NCBI RefSeq assembly: GCF_004362745.1
Contig: NZ_SNXY01000007.1
Location: 248,001 to 312,000, forward strand
Origin: Oharaeibacter diazotrophicus
GTDB lineage: Bacteria; Pseudomonadota; Alphaproteobacteria; Rhizobiales; Pleomorphomonadaceae
Reading direction: 5' to 3'
DNA: 64,000 bases
Part shown: piece after piece, positions 1-9,497 of the stretch
Position numbering within the stretch: the stretch's first letter is position 1
How the letters are laid out: every line of letters starts with the position of its first letter
Program-made: the position numbers and the translations under genes
The notes under the pieces: model-generated
What the model was told of the DNA's origin: nothing
Database searches by the model: none
What the model saw: the letters and a program-made list of their open reading frames with translations, nothing else

Positions 1-500
1 CGGGCGAGGCGGGCGCCGGGCGAATTGCGGTGGTGGGCGTGGGTGACGGCGATCGCCAGCGCGTCGGCGGCGTCGTCGCTGTTGAAGGTCGCCTTCGGCA
101 TCAGCACGGTCACCATCAGCCGGATCTGCTGCTTCTCGGCGTGGCCGGCGCCGACGATCGCCTTCTTGACCGCGTTGGGCGCGTACTCGGCGACCGGCAG
201 GCCGCGCCGGGCCGGCACCAGCAGCGCGATGCCGCGGGCCTGACCGAGCTTCAGCGTCGCGCCGGCATCCTTGTTGACGAAGGTCTGCTCCACCGCGGCC
301 TCGTCGGGGCGGTACTCGTGCAGCACGGCGTCGAGGCCGTCGTGGATGGCGACGAGGCGGCGGGCGAGATCGTCGTCGCCGTCGGAGGTCACCGAGCCGG
401 AGGCGACGAAGCGCAGGCTGTTGCCGACGGTGTCGATCACGCCCCAGCCGGTGCGCCGGAGGCCGGGATCGATGCCGACGATGCGGGTGACGGACGACAT
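1..500 (-). CDS. ruvC: RuvC, Holliday junction endonuclease (3' end cut by window edge)
   Basis: RuvC resolves Holliday junctions in the RuvABC complex by cutting two strands symmetrically. About 166 codons are visible, and the family is about 165-175 aa, so only a few C-terminal residues are missing. The start is [14 protein letters not shown], with the first catalytic Asp at residue 11 and the usual [10 protein letters not shown] context. Further acidic motifs are VEQTF and, near the end, [10 protein letters not shown]. The conserved lysine/glutamine-rich stretch [10 protein letters not shown] is present. It lies 96 bp downstream of yebC on the same strand, the usual yebC-ruvC order. ruvA and ruvB would be expected just outside the window. 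Confidence 0.96.
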   Translation of the reverse strand, partial: MSSVTRIVGIDPGLRRTGWGVIDTVGNSLRFVASGSVTSDGDDDLARRLVAIHDGLDAVLHEYRPDEAAVEQTFVNKDAGATLKLGQARGIALLVPARRGLPVAEYAPNAVKKAIVGAGHAEKQQIRLMVTVLMPKATFNSDDAADALAIAVTHAHHRNSPGARLA

Positions 501-596
501 GAACTCTCCTCGGCGGGCCGGGTCTTCGCGCGGGGGCGGGGGCGGCACGCCGCGGACGGGACGGGGCGAGCGGCCGGAGCCGCCCGCCGGCGGCGG

Positions 597-1346
597 TCAG
601 GCCGCGGTCAGCTTGGCGAGGACCTCGTCGGAGACCTCGAAGTTCGAATAGACGTTCTGGACGTCGTCGTCGTCCTCGAGCGTGTCGATCAGCTTCATCA
701 GGCTCTGGGCCTTCTCCTCGTCGAGCGAGGTGCCGGTCTTGGCGCGCCAGACGCTCTTGACGCTCTCGGCGGCGCCGAGGGCGGCGTCGAGCGCCTTGGC
801 GACCTCGCCCATCGATTCGAAGGCGCAGGTGACCACGTGGGCCTCCTCGCCGGATTCGACGTCGTCGGCGCCGGCCTCGATGGCGGCCTCCAGCACGGCG
901 TCGGCGCTGCCGGCCGAAACCGGGTAGGTGATCTGGCCGACGCGGTCGAACATGAAGGCCACCGAGCCGGTTTCGCCGAGGGCGCCGCCGGACTTGGTGA
1001 AGTAGGAGCGCACGGCCGAGGCGGTGCGGTTGCGGTTGTCGGTCAGCGCCTCGACGATGACGGCGACGCCGCCCGGGCCGTAGCCCTCGTAACGGACCTC
1101 GTCGTAGTTGTCGGCGTCGTTGCCGGCGGCCTTCTTGATCGCGCGCTCGATGTTGTCCTTGGGCAGGTTCTCGGCGCGGGCGTTCAGGATGGCGAGGCGC
1201 AGGCGCGCATTCATGTTGGGATCGGCGCCGCCGATCTTGGCCGCCACCGTGATCTCGCGCGCGAGCTTGGAGAAGAGCTTCGACCGCTTGGCGTCCTGCG
1301 CGCCCTTGCGGTGCATGATGTTCTTGAACTGTGAATGTCCGGCCAT
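597..1346 (-). CDS. yebC: YebC/PmpR family protein
   Basis: 249 aa, the normal length for the family. The start is [14 protein letters not shown], the family's nearly invariant N-terminus, so the 17 upstream in-frame codons are excluded. YebC proteins have been described as transcriptional regulators and, more recently, as factors that help ribosomes through difficult (e.g. proline-rich) stretches. The sequence alone does not separate these roles. Other family landmarks are [29 protein letters not shown] and the acidic C-terminal [17 protein letters not shown]. It lies directly upstream of ruvC, a very common bacterial pairing. Confidence 0.97.
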   Translation of the reverse strand: MAGHSQFKNIMHRKGAQDAKRSKLFSKLAREITVAAKIGGADPNMNARLRLAILNARAENLPKDNIERAIKKAAGNDADNYDEVRYEGYGPGGVAVIVEALTDNRNRTASAVRSYFTKSGGALGETGSVAFMFDRVGQITYPVSAGSADAVLEAAIEAGADDVESGEEAHVVTCAFESMGEVAKALDAALGAAESVKSVWRAKTGTSLDEEKAQSLMKLIDTLEDDDDVQNVYSNFEVSDEVLAKLTAA

Positions 1347-1485
1347 GATGCCTCCACGACGGCATCCCCCGCGCGCGGCGGACGGGGGCTGACCCACCGT
1401 CCAAGGGCGCCCCGGGCGGTGCCGAAATCCTCGGAATGGCGCGCTGTATACGCCCCGGCGGCCGGAAAATCCAGCCGGCGCCGGC

Positions 1486-2304
1486 TCACCAGAACGACGG
1501 CAGCGCCGGCGAGAGCCGGCCGCCGACGCGCAGCGGCCCGATCGCCTCGGCGAGGCCGGTGCGGTCGGAGACCTCGACGGCGACGCCGCACAGCGTCGCC
1601 TCGCCCATGGCCGGGGTGAAGCGGCCGGTCGGGATGCGGCGCAGGAACCGGTTGATCGGCTCCTCCTTCTCCATGCCGAGGATGCTGTCGTAGTCGCCGG
1701 TCATGCCGGCGTCGGAGAGGTAGCCGGTGCCGTTCGGCAGGATCTGGTGGTCGGCGGTCGGCACGTGGGTGTGGGTGCCGACGACGAGGCTGGCGCGGCC
1801 GTCGAGATGGTGCGCCATGCCCTGCTTCTCCGACGTCGCCTCGGCGTGGACGTCGACCAGCACGGCGTCGGCCTGTTCGCCGAGCGGGCAGGCGGAAAGT
1901 TCGCGGTCGACGGCGGCGAAGGGATCGTCGAGCGCGTCCATGAACACCCGGCCCATCACGTTGGCGACGAGCACGCGGGCGCCGTTGCGGGCGACGAACA
2001 GGTTGGCGCCGCGGCCGGGCGTGCCGGCGGGGAAGTTGGCGGGGCGGATCAGCCGCGGCTGACGCTCGATGAAGACGAGGGCCTCGCGCTGGTCCCAGAC
2101 GTGGTTGCCGGTGGTGACGGCGTCGGCGCCGGCGTCGACGAAGTCCTGGCAGATCTCCTCGGTGATACCGAAGCCGCCGGCGGAGTTCTCGCCGTTCACG
2201 ACCACGAAGTCGATCCGGTAGTCGGCGATCAGCCGCGGCAGGTGTTCGGCGATCGCCACCCGGCCGGCCCGGCCAACCACGTCCCCGACGAACAGCAAGC
2301 GCAT
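1486..2304 (-). CDS. YmdB-type metallophosphoesterase (TIGR00282 family)
   Basis: 272 aa. The metallophosphoesterase metal ligands are visible in order: GDVVGRAGR at the N-terminus, [26 protein letters not shown] and [10 protein letters not shown]. This is the TIGR00282/YmdB layout, whose Bacillus member hydrolyses 2',3'-cyclic nucleotides and affects global gene expression. The substrate here is unknown. It lies 22 bp downstream of the 5-formyl-THF cyclo-ligase gene on the same strand, so the two are probably co-transcribed. The spacing to yebC is 139 bp. Confidence 0.93.
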   Translation of the reverse strand: MRLLFVGDVVGRAGRVAIAEHLPRLIADYRIDFVVVNGENSAGGFGITEEICQDFVDAGADAVTTGNHVWDQREALVFIERQPRLIRPANFPAGTPGRGANLFVARNGARVLVANVMGRVFMDALDDPFAAVDRELSACPLGEQADAVLVDVHAEATSEKQGMAHHLDGRASLVVGTHTHVPTADHQILPNGTGYLSDAGMTGDYDSILGMEKEEPINRFLRRIPTGRFTPAMGEATLCGVAVEVSDRTGLAEAIGPLRVGGRLSPALPSFW

Positions 2305-2326
2305 CTTCCGTCCAGCCCGATGATCG

Positions 2327-2932
2327 TCAGGGCACCACCACGTCGCGCTCGGTGACGACCATGTCGAGGGCGACGTCGTGCGGCTCCATCGGAACCGCCC
2401 CGACTTCCTGCACCGAGAAGGCGACGCCGATCAAGCGCGGTGCGCGGCCGGCGGTGCGCATCGCCGCGATGGTGAGGTCGTAGAAGGCCCGGCCGTAGCC
2501 GATCCGGCCGCCGCGGCGGTCGAAGGCCGACAGCGGCACCAGCATGACGTCGGGCTCGACGACCGCGGCCGCGGGCCCCGGACCGACGGTGCCGAAGCCG
2601 AGCGGTACCAGCGGCGCGTCGGGCAGCCACTCGCGGAAGATCAGCGTCGGCTTCACCATGATCGGCAGGCCGATGCGGTGCCCCGCCGTGAACAGACGGG
2701 CGATCGCCGGGCGGAGGTCGACCTCGGAGCGGATCGGCAGGAAGGCCGAGACCACCGCGCCCGGCGCCATGCCGAGGCCGGCGATCCGGTCGGCGATCTC
2801 CTCGGCGGCGGCGGCGCGCTTCGCCTCCGACAGCGCGTCGCGGCGGGCGAGCGCCTCGGCGCGCAGCGCTGCCTTCACGGCGGCGACGGCGGCGCGATCG
2901 TCTGACGTTGCGGGATCGGCGTCGGTGGTCAT
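2327..2932 (-). CDS. 5-formyltetrahydrofolate cyclo-ligase
   Basis: 201 aa, normal for the family. It catalyses ATP-dependent conversion of 5-formyl-THF to 5,10-methenyl-THF, rescuing an inhibitory folate. Visible landmarks are the N-terminal helix with LRAEALARRDALS, the folate-binding segment FLPIRSEVDLRPAI, and the glycine-rich nucleotide loop DRRGGRIGYGRAFYD. The start at 2932 (MTTDADP) was chosen over the longer reading frame because upstream codons run into the 6S RNA candidate and show no family similarity. The order zapA - 6S RNA - 5-FCL gene (ygfA/fau) is widely conserved in proteobacteria and supports both calls. Confidence 0.93.
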   Translation of the reverse strand: MTTDADPATSDDRAAVAAVKAALRAEALARRDALSEAKRAAAAEEIADRIAGLGMAPGAVVSAFLPIRSEVDLRPAIARLFTAGHRIGLPIMVKPTLIFREWLPDAPLVPLGFGTVGPGPAAAVVEPDVMLVPLSAFDRRGGRIGYGRAFYDLTIAAMRTAGRAPRLIGVAFSVQEVGAVPMEPHDVALDMVVTERDVVVP

Positions 2933-3014
2933 CGTGGCTCGGGGAGGGCTCGCGGCCGTGTCGTCCCCGGCGGATCCGCCGGCGAGGGGAGGAAAGGGGA
3001 GCGTGGCGCCCCGC

Positions 3015-3165
3015 GGCGACCGCCGGAAATTCGATCCCGGGAACCTACAGCGTAGGTGGGAGCCGTGTGACCGAGCCCACGGGCCCGACCAGGTACAGCC
3101 CCCGTTTGGAATCGTAAGGCCCCGGGGATATTTGAGTTCCAAGCGCGAAGCGCAGCAACGCCACG
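3015..3165 (-). ncRNA. ssrS: 6S RNA candidate (ssrS)
   Basis: This 327-bp gap lies between zapA and the 5-FCL gene, the classic position of 6S RNA, which binds housekeeping RNA polymerase and mimics an open promoter. On the minus strand a TATATT box (3172-3177) precedes it, giving an expected 5' end near 3165. The segment is visibly less GC-rich than its surroundings and has no coding signature. Terminal complementarity is visible: GGAAC near the 5' side can pair with GTTCC on the 3' side, and an internal GC-rich hairpin is present. The segment CCTACGCTGTAGG near the 3' side resembles what I remember of alphaproteobacterial 6S RNAs. Ends are approximate. Confidence 0.7.
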
Positions 3166-3259
3166 TCGGCGAATATAGAGAGCCCCGGCCCGGTCGGGAA
3201 GGGGGCGGGTGCGCGGTTGTCCGCGCCTCGTGTGGACGAAGCCGGCCCGACGTCGCCGG

Positions 3260-3631
3260 TCAGGCCGGCCGCACCGCCTCGTCGAGCCGGGCGGCGAGCG
3301 CCTCGATCCGGCCGGCGGCGGCGGAGAGGCGGCCGGCGACGGCGCGTTCGGCCTCGCCGTGGCGCTCGGCGAGATGGCGGTTGGCGTCGTCGAGGGCGCG
3401 GAGGTCGGCCTCGAGGGCGGCGATGCGGTTCTCCGCCTCGGCGAGCTGGTCGAGCACGGTGATGGCGCTCATCACGGTGAGGCGTTGGTCGCCGATCTCG
3501 CCGAACACGCCCTTGAGGTCGTCGAGCATGCCGTCGAGCCGGCCGGCGAGGCCGAGCAGGTGCTCCTCCTGGCCGTCGTCGCAGGCCATCCGGTAGGTCT
3601 TGCCGGCTATCGTGACGGTCACCTGGGCCAT
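3260..3631 (-). CDS. zapA: ZapA, cell division protein
   Basis: 123 aa. ZapA binds FtsZ and promotes bundling of its filaments at the division ring. The N-terminal globular part [17 protein letters not shown] is typical, followed by the helix [18 protein letters not shown] long coiled coil then runs from about residue 50 to the end ([21 protein letters not shown]), as needed for the ZapA tetramer. The start at 3631 is the family start; the longer frame runs back into the upstream gene. It lies 47 bp downstream of the DUF4164 gene and upstream of the 6S RNA candidate. Confidence 0.92.
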   Translation of the reverse strand: MAQVTVTIAGKTYRMACDDGQEEHLLGLAGRLDGMLDDLKGVFGEIGDQRLTVMSAITVLDQLAEAENRIAALEADLRALDDANRHLAERHGEAERAVAGRLSAAAGRIEALAARLDEAVRPA

Positions 3632-3678
3632 GTCGGGCCGATACTCCAGAAGGTACTGCTCCAGAAGGGTCCGCGCGG

Positions 3679-3960
3679 TCAGCCGCCGTGGGCGTCGAGC
3701 ACGGCCCGGATCGATTCCATCGCCGCGACGAGGCGCCTCGACACCTCGCGGTTGGAATCCTCGAGCCGGCCGGCCCGGGCGACCGCGCCGTCGAGGTCCA
3801 TGGCGAGCCGCGAGCGGTCCTCGCCGAGCCGGGACAGCTCCTCCTCGAGGCCCGAGATGGTGGAGGAGGCGGCGATCCGGCGCTCGACGGCGGCCTCGAG
3901 CCGCGCGATCGCCTGGTCGATCCGCACCAACGCCGCGTCCAGGGGCGCCGTCTCCGCCAT
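3679..3960 (-). CDS. DUF4164 family coiled-coil protein
   Basis: 93 aa, almost entirely helical and predicted coiled coil (residues about 8-80), with no signal peptide or membrane segment. The small DUF4164 family is typically found beside zapA in Rhizobiales and has no assigned function. The linkage suggests a cell-division role, but that is inference. It is the first gene of a minus-strand unit with zapA and is transcribed away from tkt across a 322-bp divergent gap. Confidence 0.85.
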   Translation of the reverse strand: MAETAPLDAALVRIDQAIARLEAAVERRIAASSTISGLEEELSRLGEDRSRLAMDLDGAVARAGRLEDSNREVSRRLVAAMESIRAVLDAHGG

Positions 3961-4150
3961 TCCGGTTCTCCGACGGGTCGGACTCCGAAGCGCCGACCGC
4001 AGCGGGAGTCATCTTGACCACGATTCTGGGCGCCTTGCCACAGCCGCGTGGACGAGGCAAGCGATCGGTCGGGGATCGCCGCGCCGATGCTCCGAAATCG
4101 CAAGAAATTTCGCAAGACCTCGGGGCGGGCGCAGGAATTCGCCGCCGGCG

Positions 4151-4178
4151 TTGACAGCGTCGGCTCGCCTGTTATTCA
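4151..4178 (+). promoter_or_regulatory. sigma-70-type promoter for tkt
   Basis: A consensus TTGACA (4151-4156) is followed after 16 bp by TATTCA (4173-4178; 17 bp if read as ATTCAT). It is about 100 bp upstream of the tkt start, in the divergent gap between tkt and the DUF4164 gene. No gene is seen in 3961-4282, and the rest of the gap shows no clear operator. Confidence 0.6.
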
Positions 4179-4282
4179 TCCCGCGACCTCCGCGGGAGGT
4201 GCCGGATTTCCGGCCGGTCCGGCCGCAGCCGGCCTCCTCCGTCCGCGGCCGACCCGACGTTCCTCGAGCTCCGGACCCCCCG

Positions 4283-6262
4283 ATGACGGACACCGCCCGC
4301 CTCAAGCCGATGGCCAACGCGATCCGCGCCCTTTCCATGGACGCGGTCGAGAAGGCCAAATCCGGCCATCCCGGCATGCCGATGGGCTGCGCCGACATCG
4401 CCGCCGTGCTGTTCGGCGACGTCATCAAGTTCGACGCCGGCGCGCCGCGCTGGCCCGACCGCGACCGCTTCGTGCTGTCGGCGGGCCACGGTTCGATGCT
4501 GCTCTACTCGGTGCTGCACCTCGTCGGCGTCGCGGACATCTCGATGGACGAGATCCGCAACTTCCGCCAGCTCGGCGCCAAGACCGCCGGCCATCCGGAA
4601 TACGGCTACGCCGCCGGCATCGAGACCACCACCGGCCCGCTCGGCCAGGGCGTCGCCATGTCGGTCGGCTTCGCGATCGCCGAGCGGATGATGAACGCGC
4701 GCTTCGGCGACGACCTCGTCGACCACCGCACCTGGGTGATCGCCGGCGACGGCTGCCTGATGGAGGGCGTCAGCCACGAGGCGGTGCAGCTCGCCGGCCG
4801 GCTCGCGCTCTCCAAGCTCTGCGTGATCTGGGACGACAACGGCATCTCGATCGACGGCCACGTCTCGCTGTCCGAGGGCGGCGACATGATCGCCCGCTTC
4901 CGCGCCGCCGGCTGGGCCACGATCTCGATCGACGGCCACGACCCGGTCGCCATCGCCGAGGCGCTCGCCTTCGCCAAGGCGAGCGACAAGCCCACCCTGA
5001 TCGCCGCCAAGACCACCATCGGCTTCGGCGCGCCGAAGAAGGCCGGCAGCCACGCCGTCCACGGCTCGCCGCTCGGCGCCGAGGAGATCGCCGGCGCGCG
5101 CGCCGCGCTCGGCTGGACCGCCGCGCCCTTCGAGGTGCCCTCCGAGATCCTCGCCGACTGGCGCGCCGCCGGCGCCCGCTCGGCCGCCGCCCGCGAGGCC
5201 TGGGAGGCGCGCCACGCCGCCCTCTCGCCCGCCGAGCGCGCCGAGTTCGACCGCCGCGTCGCCGGCGACCTGCCGGAGGGCTTCGACGCCGCCTACGCCG
5301 CCTACAAGGCCGAGCTGGTGGCGACCAAGCCGAAGGTGGCGAGCCGCAAGTCTTCGGAGATGGCGCTCGAGGTGATCAACGGCCTCGTGCCGGAGATGGC
5401 CGGCGGCTCGGCCGACCTGACCGGCTCGAACCTGACCAAGACCAAGGCGCAGAAGCCGTTCCTGCCGCCGGACTACTCGGGCACCTACATCCACTACGGC
5501 ATCCGCGAGTTCGGCATGGCCGCGGCCATGAACGGCATCGCGCTGCACGGCGGCCTGATCCCCTACGGCGGCACCTTCCTGGTCTTCACCGACTACTGCC
5601 GTCCGGCGATGCGGCTGTCGGCGCTGATGCACCAGCGCGTCGTCTACGTGATGACCCACGATTCGATCGGCCTCGGCGAGGACGGCCCGACCCACCAGCC
5701 GGTCGAGCATCTGGCGGCCCTGCGCGCCATCCCGAACATGCTGGTGCTGCGCCCGGCCGACGCGGTCGAGACCGCCGAGGCCTGGGAGGTCGCGCTGAAG
5801 CACCGCGCCGGCCCGTCGACCCTTGCGCTGTCGCGTCAGAACCTGCCGACCGTGCGCACCGACGCCTCGGAGAACCTCGTCGCCAAGGGCGCCTACGTGC
5901 TCGCCGACGCCGAGGGCGCCGAGGTCAGCCTGTTCGCCACCGGTTCCGAGATCGCCATCGCCCTCGACGCCAAGGCCAAGCTCGACGCCGCCGGGCACCC
6001 GACCCGGGTCGTCTCGGTGCCGAGCTTCGAGCTGTTCGCCGCCCAGCCGGAGGCCTACAAGGCCGCGGTGGTCGGCACGGCGAAGGTCAAGATCGCCGTC
6101 GAGGCGGCGATCCGCCAGGGCTGGGACGCGATCATCGGCTCCGACGGCCTGTTCGTCGGCATGCACGGCTTCGGCCTGTCGGCGCCGATCGAGGCGCTCT
6201 ACCAGCATTTCGGCATCACCGCCGACGCGATCGCGGCGCTCGCGACCGAGCGTCTGGCGTGA
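4283..6262 (+). CDS. tkt: Transketolase
   Basis: 659 aa, full length. A TPP-dependent enzyme of the pentose phosphate pathway (and of the Calvin cycle where present) that moves two-carbon units between sugar phosphates. Visible motifs: [10 protein letters not shown] near residue 25; the TPP/metal motif [13 protein letters not shown] near residue 155; the active-site loop HAVHGSPLG near 257; and the C-terminal pyrimidine-binding half with [15 protein letters not shown] and [16 protein letters not shown]. The start [20 protein letters not shown] matches the family. It heads the tkt-gap-pgk cluster typical of alphaproteobacteria. Confidence 0.98.
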   Translation: MTDTARLKPMANAIRALSMDAVEKAKSGHPGMPMGCADIAAVLFGDVIKFDAGAPRWPDRDRFVLSAGHGSMLLYSVLHLVGVADISMDEIRNFRQLGAKTAGHPEYGYAAGIETTTGPLGQGVAMSVGFAIAERMMNARFGDDLVDHRTWVIAGDGCLMEGVSHEAVQLAGRLALSKLCVIWDDNGISIDGHVSLSEGGDMIARFRAAGWATISIDGHDPVAIAEALAFAKASDKPTLIAAKTTIGFGAPKKAGSHAVHGSPLGAEEIAGARAALGWTAAPFEVPSEILADWRAAGARSAAAREAWEARHAALSPAERAEFDRRVAGDLPEGFDAAYAAYKAELVATKPKVASRKSSEMALEVINGLVPEMAGGSADLTGSNLTKTKAQKPFLPPDYSGTYIHYGIREFGMAAAMNGIALHGGLIPYGGTFLVFTDYCRPAMRLSALMHQRVVYVMTHDSIGLGEDGPTHQPVEHLAALRAIPNMLVLRPADAVETAEAWEVALKHRAGPSTLALSRQNLPTVRTDASENLVAKGAYVLADAEGAEVSLFATGSEIAIALDAKAKLDAAGHPTRVVSVPSFELFAAQPEAYKAAVVGTAKVKIAVEAAIRQGWDAIIGSDGLFVGMHGFGLSAPIEALYQHFGITADAIAALATERLA

Positions 6263-6437
6263 GACCGGGGGATCCCACCGGCGCGCGCCGGCCGGATCCC
6301 GACCCCTTCTCCGCCCGGCGATTGACGCAGCGCATGGACGCGGCGTGGCGGCGGGCGGCAAGAGGAGCGCGGACACGAGGCCGATCCCCCGCGGCCTCCA
6401 TCTTTCCTTCGAGTCACCCTTCGAGGAGTGTCAGATC

Positions 6438-7445
6438 ATGGCAGTGAAGGTCGCCATCAACGGCTTCGGACGCATCGGCCGCAACGTGCTGCGCGCCATC
6501 GTCGAGTCCGGCCGGACCGACATCGAGGTCGTCGCGATCAACGATCTCGGCCCTGTCGAGACCAACGCGCACCTGATGCGTTACGACAGCGTCCACGGCA
6601 AGTTCCCGGGCACCGTCACCGTCGCCGGCGACACCATCGACGTCGGCCGCGGCCCGATCAAGGTCACCGCCGTCAAGAACCCGGCCGAGCTGCCGCACGC
6701 CGCCCTCGGCGTCGACATCGCGCTCGAGTGCACCGGCATCTTCACCTCGAAGGACAAGGCCTCGGCCCACCTCGCCGCCGGCGCCAAGCGCGTGATCGTG
6801 TCGGCCCCGGCCGACGGCGCCGACCTGACGGTGGTCTACGGCGTCAACCACGACAAGATCTCGGCCGAGCACCTCGTGCTGTCGAACGCCTCGTGCACCA
6901 CCAACTGTCTCGCCCCGGTGGCCAAGGTCCTGAACGACGCGATCGGCATCGAGCGCGGCTTCATGACCACGATCCACAGCTACACCGGCGACCAGCCGAC
7001 GCTGGACACGATGCACAAGGACCTCTACCGCGCCCGCGCCGCCGCGATGTCGATGATCCCGACGTCGACCGGCGCCGCCAAGGCGGTCGGCCTCGTGCTG
7101 CCGGAGCTCAAGGGCAAGCTCGACGGCGTCGCGATCCGCGTGCCGACCCCGAACGTCTCGGTGGTCGACCTCGTCTTCACCGCCAAGCGCGAGACCTCGG
7201 TGGCCGAGGTCAACGCCGCGATCAAGGCGGCGGCCGACGGCCCGCTGAAGGGCGTGCTCGGCTACACCAACGACCCGAACGTCTCGATCGACTTCAACCA
7301 CGACCCGCATTCGTCGACCTTCCACATGGACCAGACCAAGGTCATGGACGGCACGATGGTGCGCATCCTGTCCTGGTACGATAACGAGTGGGGCTTCTCG
7401 AACCGCATGGCCGACACGGCCGTCGCGGTCGGCCGGACGCTCTGA
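6438..7445 (+). CDS. gap: Glyceraldehyde-3-phosphate dehydrogenase, type I
   Basis: 335 aa. It oxidises and phosphorylates glyceraldehyde 3-phosphate with NAD(P)+. The N-terminal Rossmann motif is [10 protein letters not shown]. The catalytic cysteine is in SNASCTTNC (C153 by count). [10 protein letters not shown] and the C-terminal [12 protein letters not shown] complete the signature. The start [11 protein letters not shown] follows a GAGGAG-like ribosome site. It lies 175 bp after tkt and is followed by a strong terminator, so pgk probably has its own promoter or depends on read-through. Confidence 0.98.
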   Translation: MAVKVAINGFGRIGRNVLRAIVESGRTDIEVVAINDLGPVETNAHLMRYDSVHGKFPGTVTVAGDTIDVGRGPIKVTAVKNPAELPHAALGVDIALECTGIFTSKDKASAHLAAGAKRVIVSAPADGADLTVVYGVNHDKISAEHLVLSNASCTTNCLAPVAKVLNDAIGIERGFMTTIHSYTGDQPTLDTMHKDLYRARAAAMSMIPTSTGAAKAVGLVLPELKGKLDGVAIRVPTPNVSVVDLVFTAKRETSVAEVNAAIKAAADGPLKGVLGYTNDPNVSIDFNHDPHSSTFHMDQTKVMDGTMVRILSWYDNEWGFSNRMADTAVAVGRTL

Positions 7446-7452
7446 TCCACGA

Positions 7453-7481
7453 GGCCCCGCCGGCGACGGCGGGGCCTTTTT
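7453..7481 (+). terminator. Rho-independent terminator after gap
   Basis: An inverted repeat GGCCCCGCC/GGCGGGGCC with a short loop (7453-7476) is followed directly by five T residues, 10 bp after the gap stop codon. Confidence 0.85.
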
Positions 7482-7548
7482 CGACATGACGGGAGCGTGG
7501 GCCACCGCGCCGACGGTTCCGATCCCAAGAAGAAACGACGGAGCCCCC

Positions 7549-8742
7549 ATGTCCGCCTTCAAGACCATCGACGACGCCGACGTCGCCGCCAAGCGCGTGC
7601 TGGTGCGCGTCGACCTCAACGTTCCCATGGAGAACGGCGTCGTCACCGACGCCACCCGCATCGAGCGCATCGTCCCGACGATCCGCGATCTCGCCGACCG
7701 CGGCGCCAAGGTGATCCTGCTCGCCCACTTCGGCCGCCCCAAGGGCGAGCGCAAGCCCGAGGACAGCCTGAAGCCGGTGGTGGCGCCGCTGGCAAAGGCG
7801 CTCGGCAGGCCGGTCGCCTTCGCCGATGACTGCGTCGGCGAAGTCGCCGCCGCGGCGATCGACGTGCTGGCGCCGGGCGAGGTGCTGCTGCTCGAGAACA
7901 CCCGCTACCACAAGGGCGAGGAGAAGAACGACCCGGCGCTGGTGGCGAAGCTCGCCGCCCTCGGCGACCTCTACGTCAACGACGCCTTCTCGGCCGCCCA
8001 CCGCGCCCACGCCTCCACCGAGGGCCTCGCCCACGCGCTGCCGGCCTACGCCGGCCGCACCATGCAGGCCGAACTGACCGCCCTCGGCGCAGCGCTCGGC
8101 CAGCCGAAGCGGCCGGTGATCGCGATCGTCGGCGGCGCCAAGGTCTCCACCAAGATCGACCTCCTCGAGAACCTCGTCGGCAAGGTCGACATCCTGGTGA
8201 TCGGCGGCGGCATGGCCAACACCTTCCTCGCCGCCAAGGGCGTCGCCGTCGGCAAGTCGCTGTGCGAGCACGACCTCGCCGAGACGGCGACGCGCATCAT
8301 GGCCAAGGCCGCCACGACCGGCTGCGAGATCCTGTTGCCGGTCGACGCCGTGGTCGCCCGCGAGTTCAAGGCCGGCGCCGCCAACGAGACCGTCGACGTC
8401 GCCGCCGTGCCGGCCGACGCGATGATCCTCGACGTCGGTCCGCAGTCGGTCGCCGCGGTGTCGGCCGCGATCGACCGTGCCGCGACGCTGATCTGGAACG
8501 GCCCGCTCGGCGCCTTCGAGATCCAGCCGTTCGACGCCGCCACCGTCGAGGCCGCCCGCCACGCCGCGGCGCGCACGACGGCCGGCGCGCTGCTGTCGGT
8601 CGCCGGCGGCGGCGACACGGTGGCCGCGCTCAACCACGCCGGCGTCGCCGAGACCTTCACCTACGTCTCGACCGCCGGCGGCGCCTTCCTGGAGTGGATG
8701 GAAGGCAAGGAACTGCCGGGCGTCGCCGCGCTGACGCGCTGA
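7549..8742 (+). CDS. pgk: Phosphoglycerate kinase
   Basis: 397 aa. It transfers phosphate from 1,3-bisphosphoglycerate to ADP in glycolysis, and runs in reverse in gluconeogenesis. Family motifs: [11 protein letters not shown], the basic patch residues in [36 protein letters not shown], and the C-terminal nucleotide-binding [12 protein letters not shown]. The start [12 protein letters not shown] is at the expected position, 103 bp after gap. In many Rhizobiales fba follows pgk; here it does not. Confidence 0.98.
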   Translation: MSAFKTIDDADVAAKRVLVRVDLNVPMENGVVTDATRIERIVPTIRDLADRGAKVILLAHFGRPKGERKPEDSLKPVVAPLAKALGRPVAFADDCVGEVAAAAIDVLAPGEVLLLENTRYHKGEEKNDPALVAKLAALGDLYVNDAFSAAHRAHASTEGLAHALPAYAGRTMQAELTALGAALGQPKRPVIAIVGGAKVSTKIDLLENLVGKVDILVIGGGMANTFLAAKGVAVGKSLCEHDLAETATRIMAKAATTGCEILLPVDAVVAREFKAGAANETVDVAAVPADAMILDVGPQSVAAVSAAIDRAATLIWNGPLGAFEIQPFDAATVEAARHAAARTTAGALLSVAGGGDTVAALNHAGVAETFTYVSTAGGAFLEWMEGKELPGVAALTR

Positions 8743-8785
8743 CGTTTCCTTCACAGATCCTTATCCATGATCGGACGACCCCCGA

Positions 8786-8814
8786 CCCCGCGCCGGCCCG
8801 GCGCGGGGTTCGTC
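8786..8814 (+). terminator. Probable terminator after pgk
   Basis: A near-perfect inverted repeat CCCCGCGCCGG/CCGGCGCGGGG (8786-8808) lies 43 bp after the pgk stop, followed by TTCGTCGTTT. The T tract is interrupted, so termination may be partial. Confidence 0.6.
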
Positions 8815-8864
8815 GTTTCGCCGCATTCGGGCGCCAAGCCTCGCCCACATCCCGGAGACCACCC

Positions 8865-9497
8865 TTGCGCGCCCGCCTGTTCCTGATCACGCCCGAGACC
8901 GTCGACCTCGCCGCCTTCCTGCCGGCCCTCGACGCCGCGCTCGCCGGCGGCGACGTCGCCTCGCTATTGATCACGCCGCAGAACGACTACCAGACGGTCT
9001 GCGAGGCGCTGACGCCGCGCGCCCAGGCCCGCGACGTCGCGGTGCTGGTGGTCGACGACAGCCGGGTGATGGGCCGCGCCAAGGCCGACGGGCTGCACGT
9101 CGCCGCCGGGCCGGCCGCGCTCGCCGAGGCGATCGGGGCGTTGCAGCCGAAGGCGATCGTCGGCGCCGGCGTCATCAAGACTCGCCACGAGGCGATGGCG
9201 GCGGGCGAGGCCGGGGCCGACTACGTCTTCTTCGGCATGCTCGACAAGCCCGAGGAGTCCGAGGCGCATCGCAAGACCCTCGACCTCGGCGGCTGGTGGG
9301 CCGAGTTGTTCGAGCCGCCCTGCGTGCTGCTCGCCGGCACCTCCGAGCAGTCGGTCGCCGACTGCGCGGCCACCGGCGCCGACTTCGTCGCGGTCCGCCA
9401 CGCGGTCTGGGACCATCCGGACGGACCGGGCGCCGCCGTGACGGCGCTGAACGCCGTGCTCGACCGCGCCGCCGGGGCGGCCGGGGGGCGGGCGTGA
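8865..9497 (+). CDS. Thiamine-phosphate-synthase-like TIM-barrel protein
   Basis: 210 aa with a TTG start at 8865, preceded by GGAG about 8 bp upstream; no ATG is available without losing the first strand LFLITPET. The ThiE fold is recognisable from the DGLHVAAGP turn and the GAGVIKTRHEA helix, followed by GADYVFFG. However, the usual ThiE phosphate-loop segment after GADY (GP...T.TK) reads GMLDKPEE instead, so catalysis is uncertain. It overlaps the next gene by 4 bp. Such divergent ThiE-like genes follow the gap/pgk cluster in other Rhizobiales. True ThiE activity is unproven. Confidence 0.75.
   Translation: MRARLFLITPETVDLAAFLPALDAALAGGDVASLLITPQNDYQTVCEALTPRAQARDVAVLVVDDSRVMGRAKADGLHVAAGPAALAEAIGALQPKAIVGAGVIKTRHEAMAAGEAGADYVFFGMLDKPEESEAHRKTLDLGGWWAELFEPPCVLLAGTSEQSVADCAATGADFVAVRHAVWDHPDGPGAAVTALNAVLDRAAGAAGGRA

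Noticed and set aside
2933-3142. N-terminal extension of the 5-FCL protein
   Set aside because: The extra 70 codons would read through the 6S RNA candidate and have no similarity to the enzyme family. The start at 2932 is sufficient.
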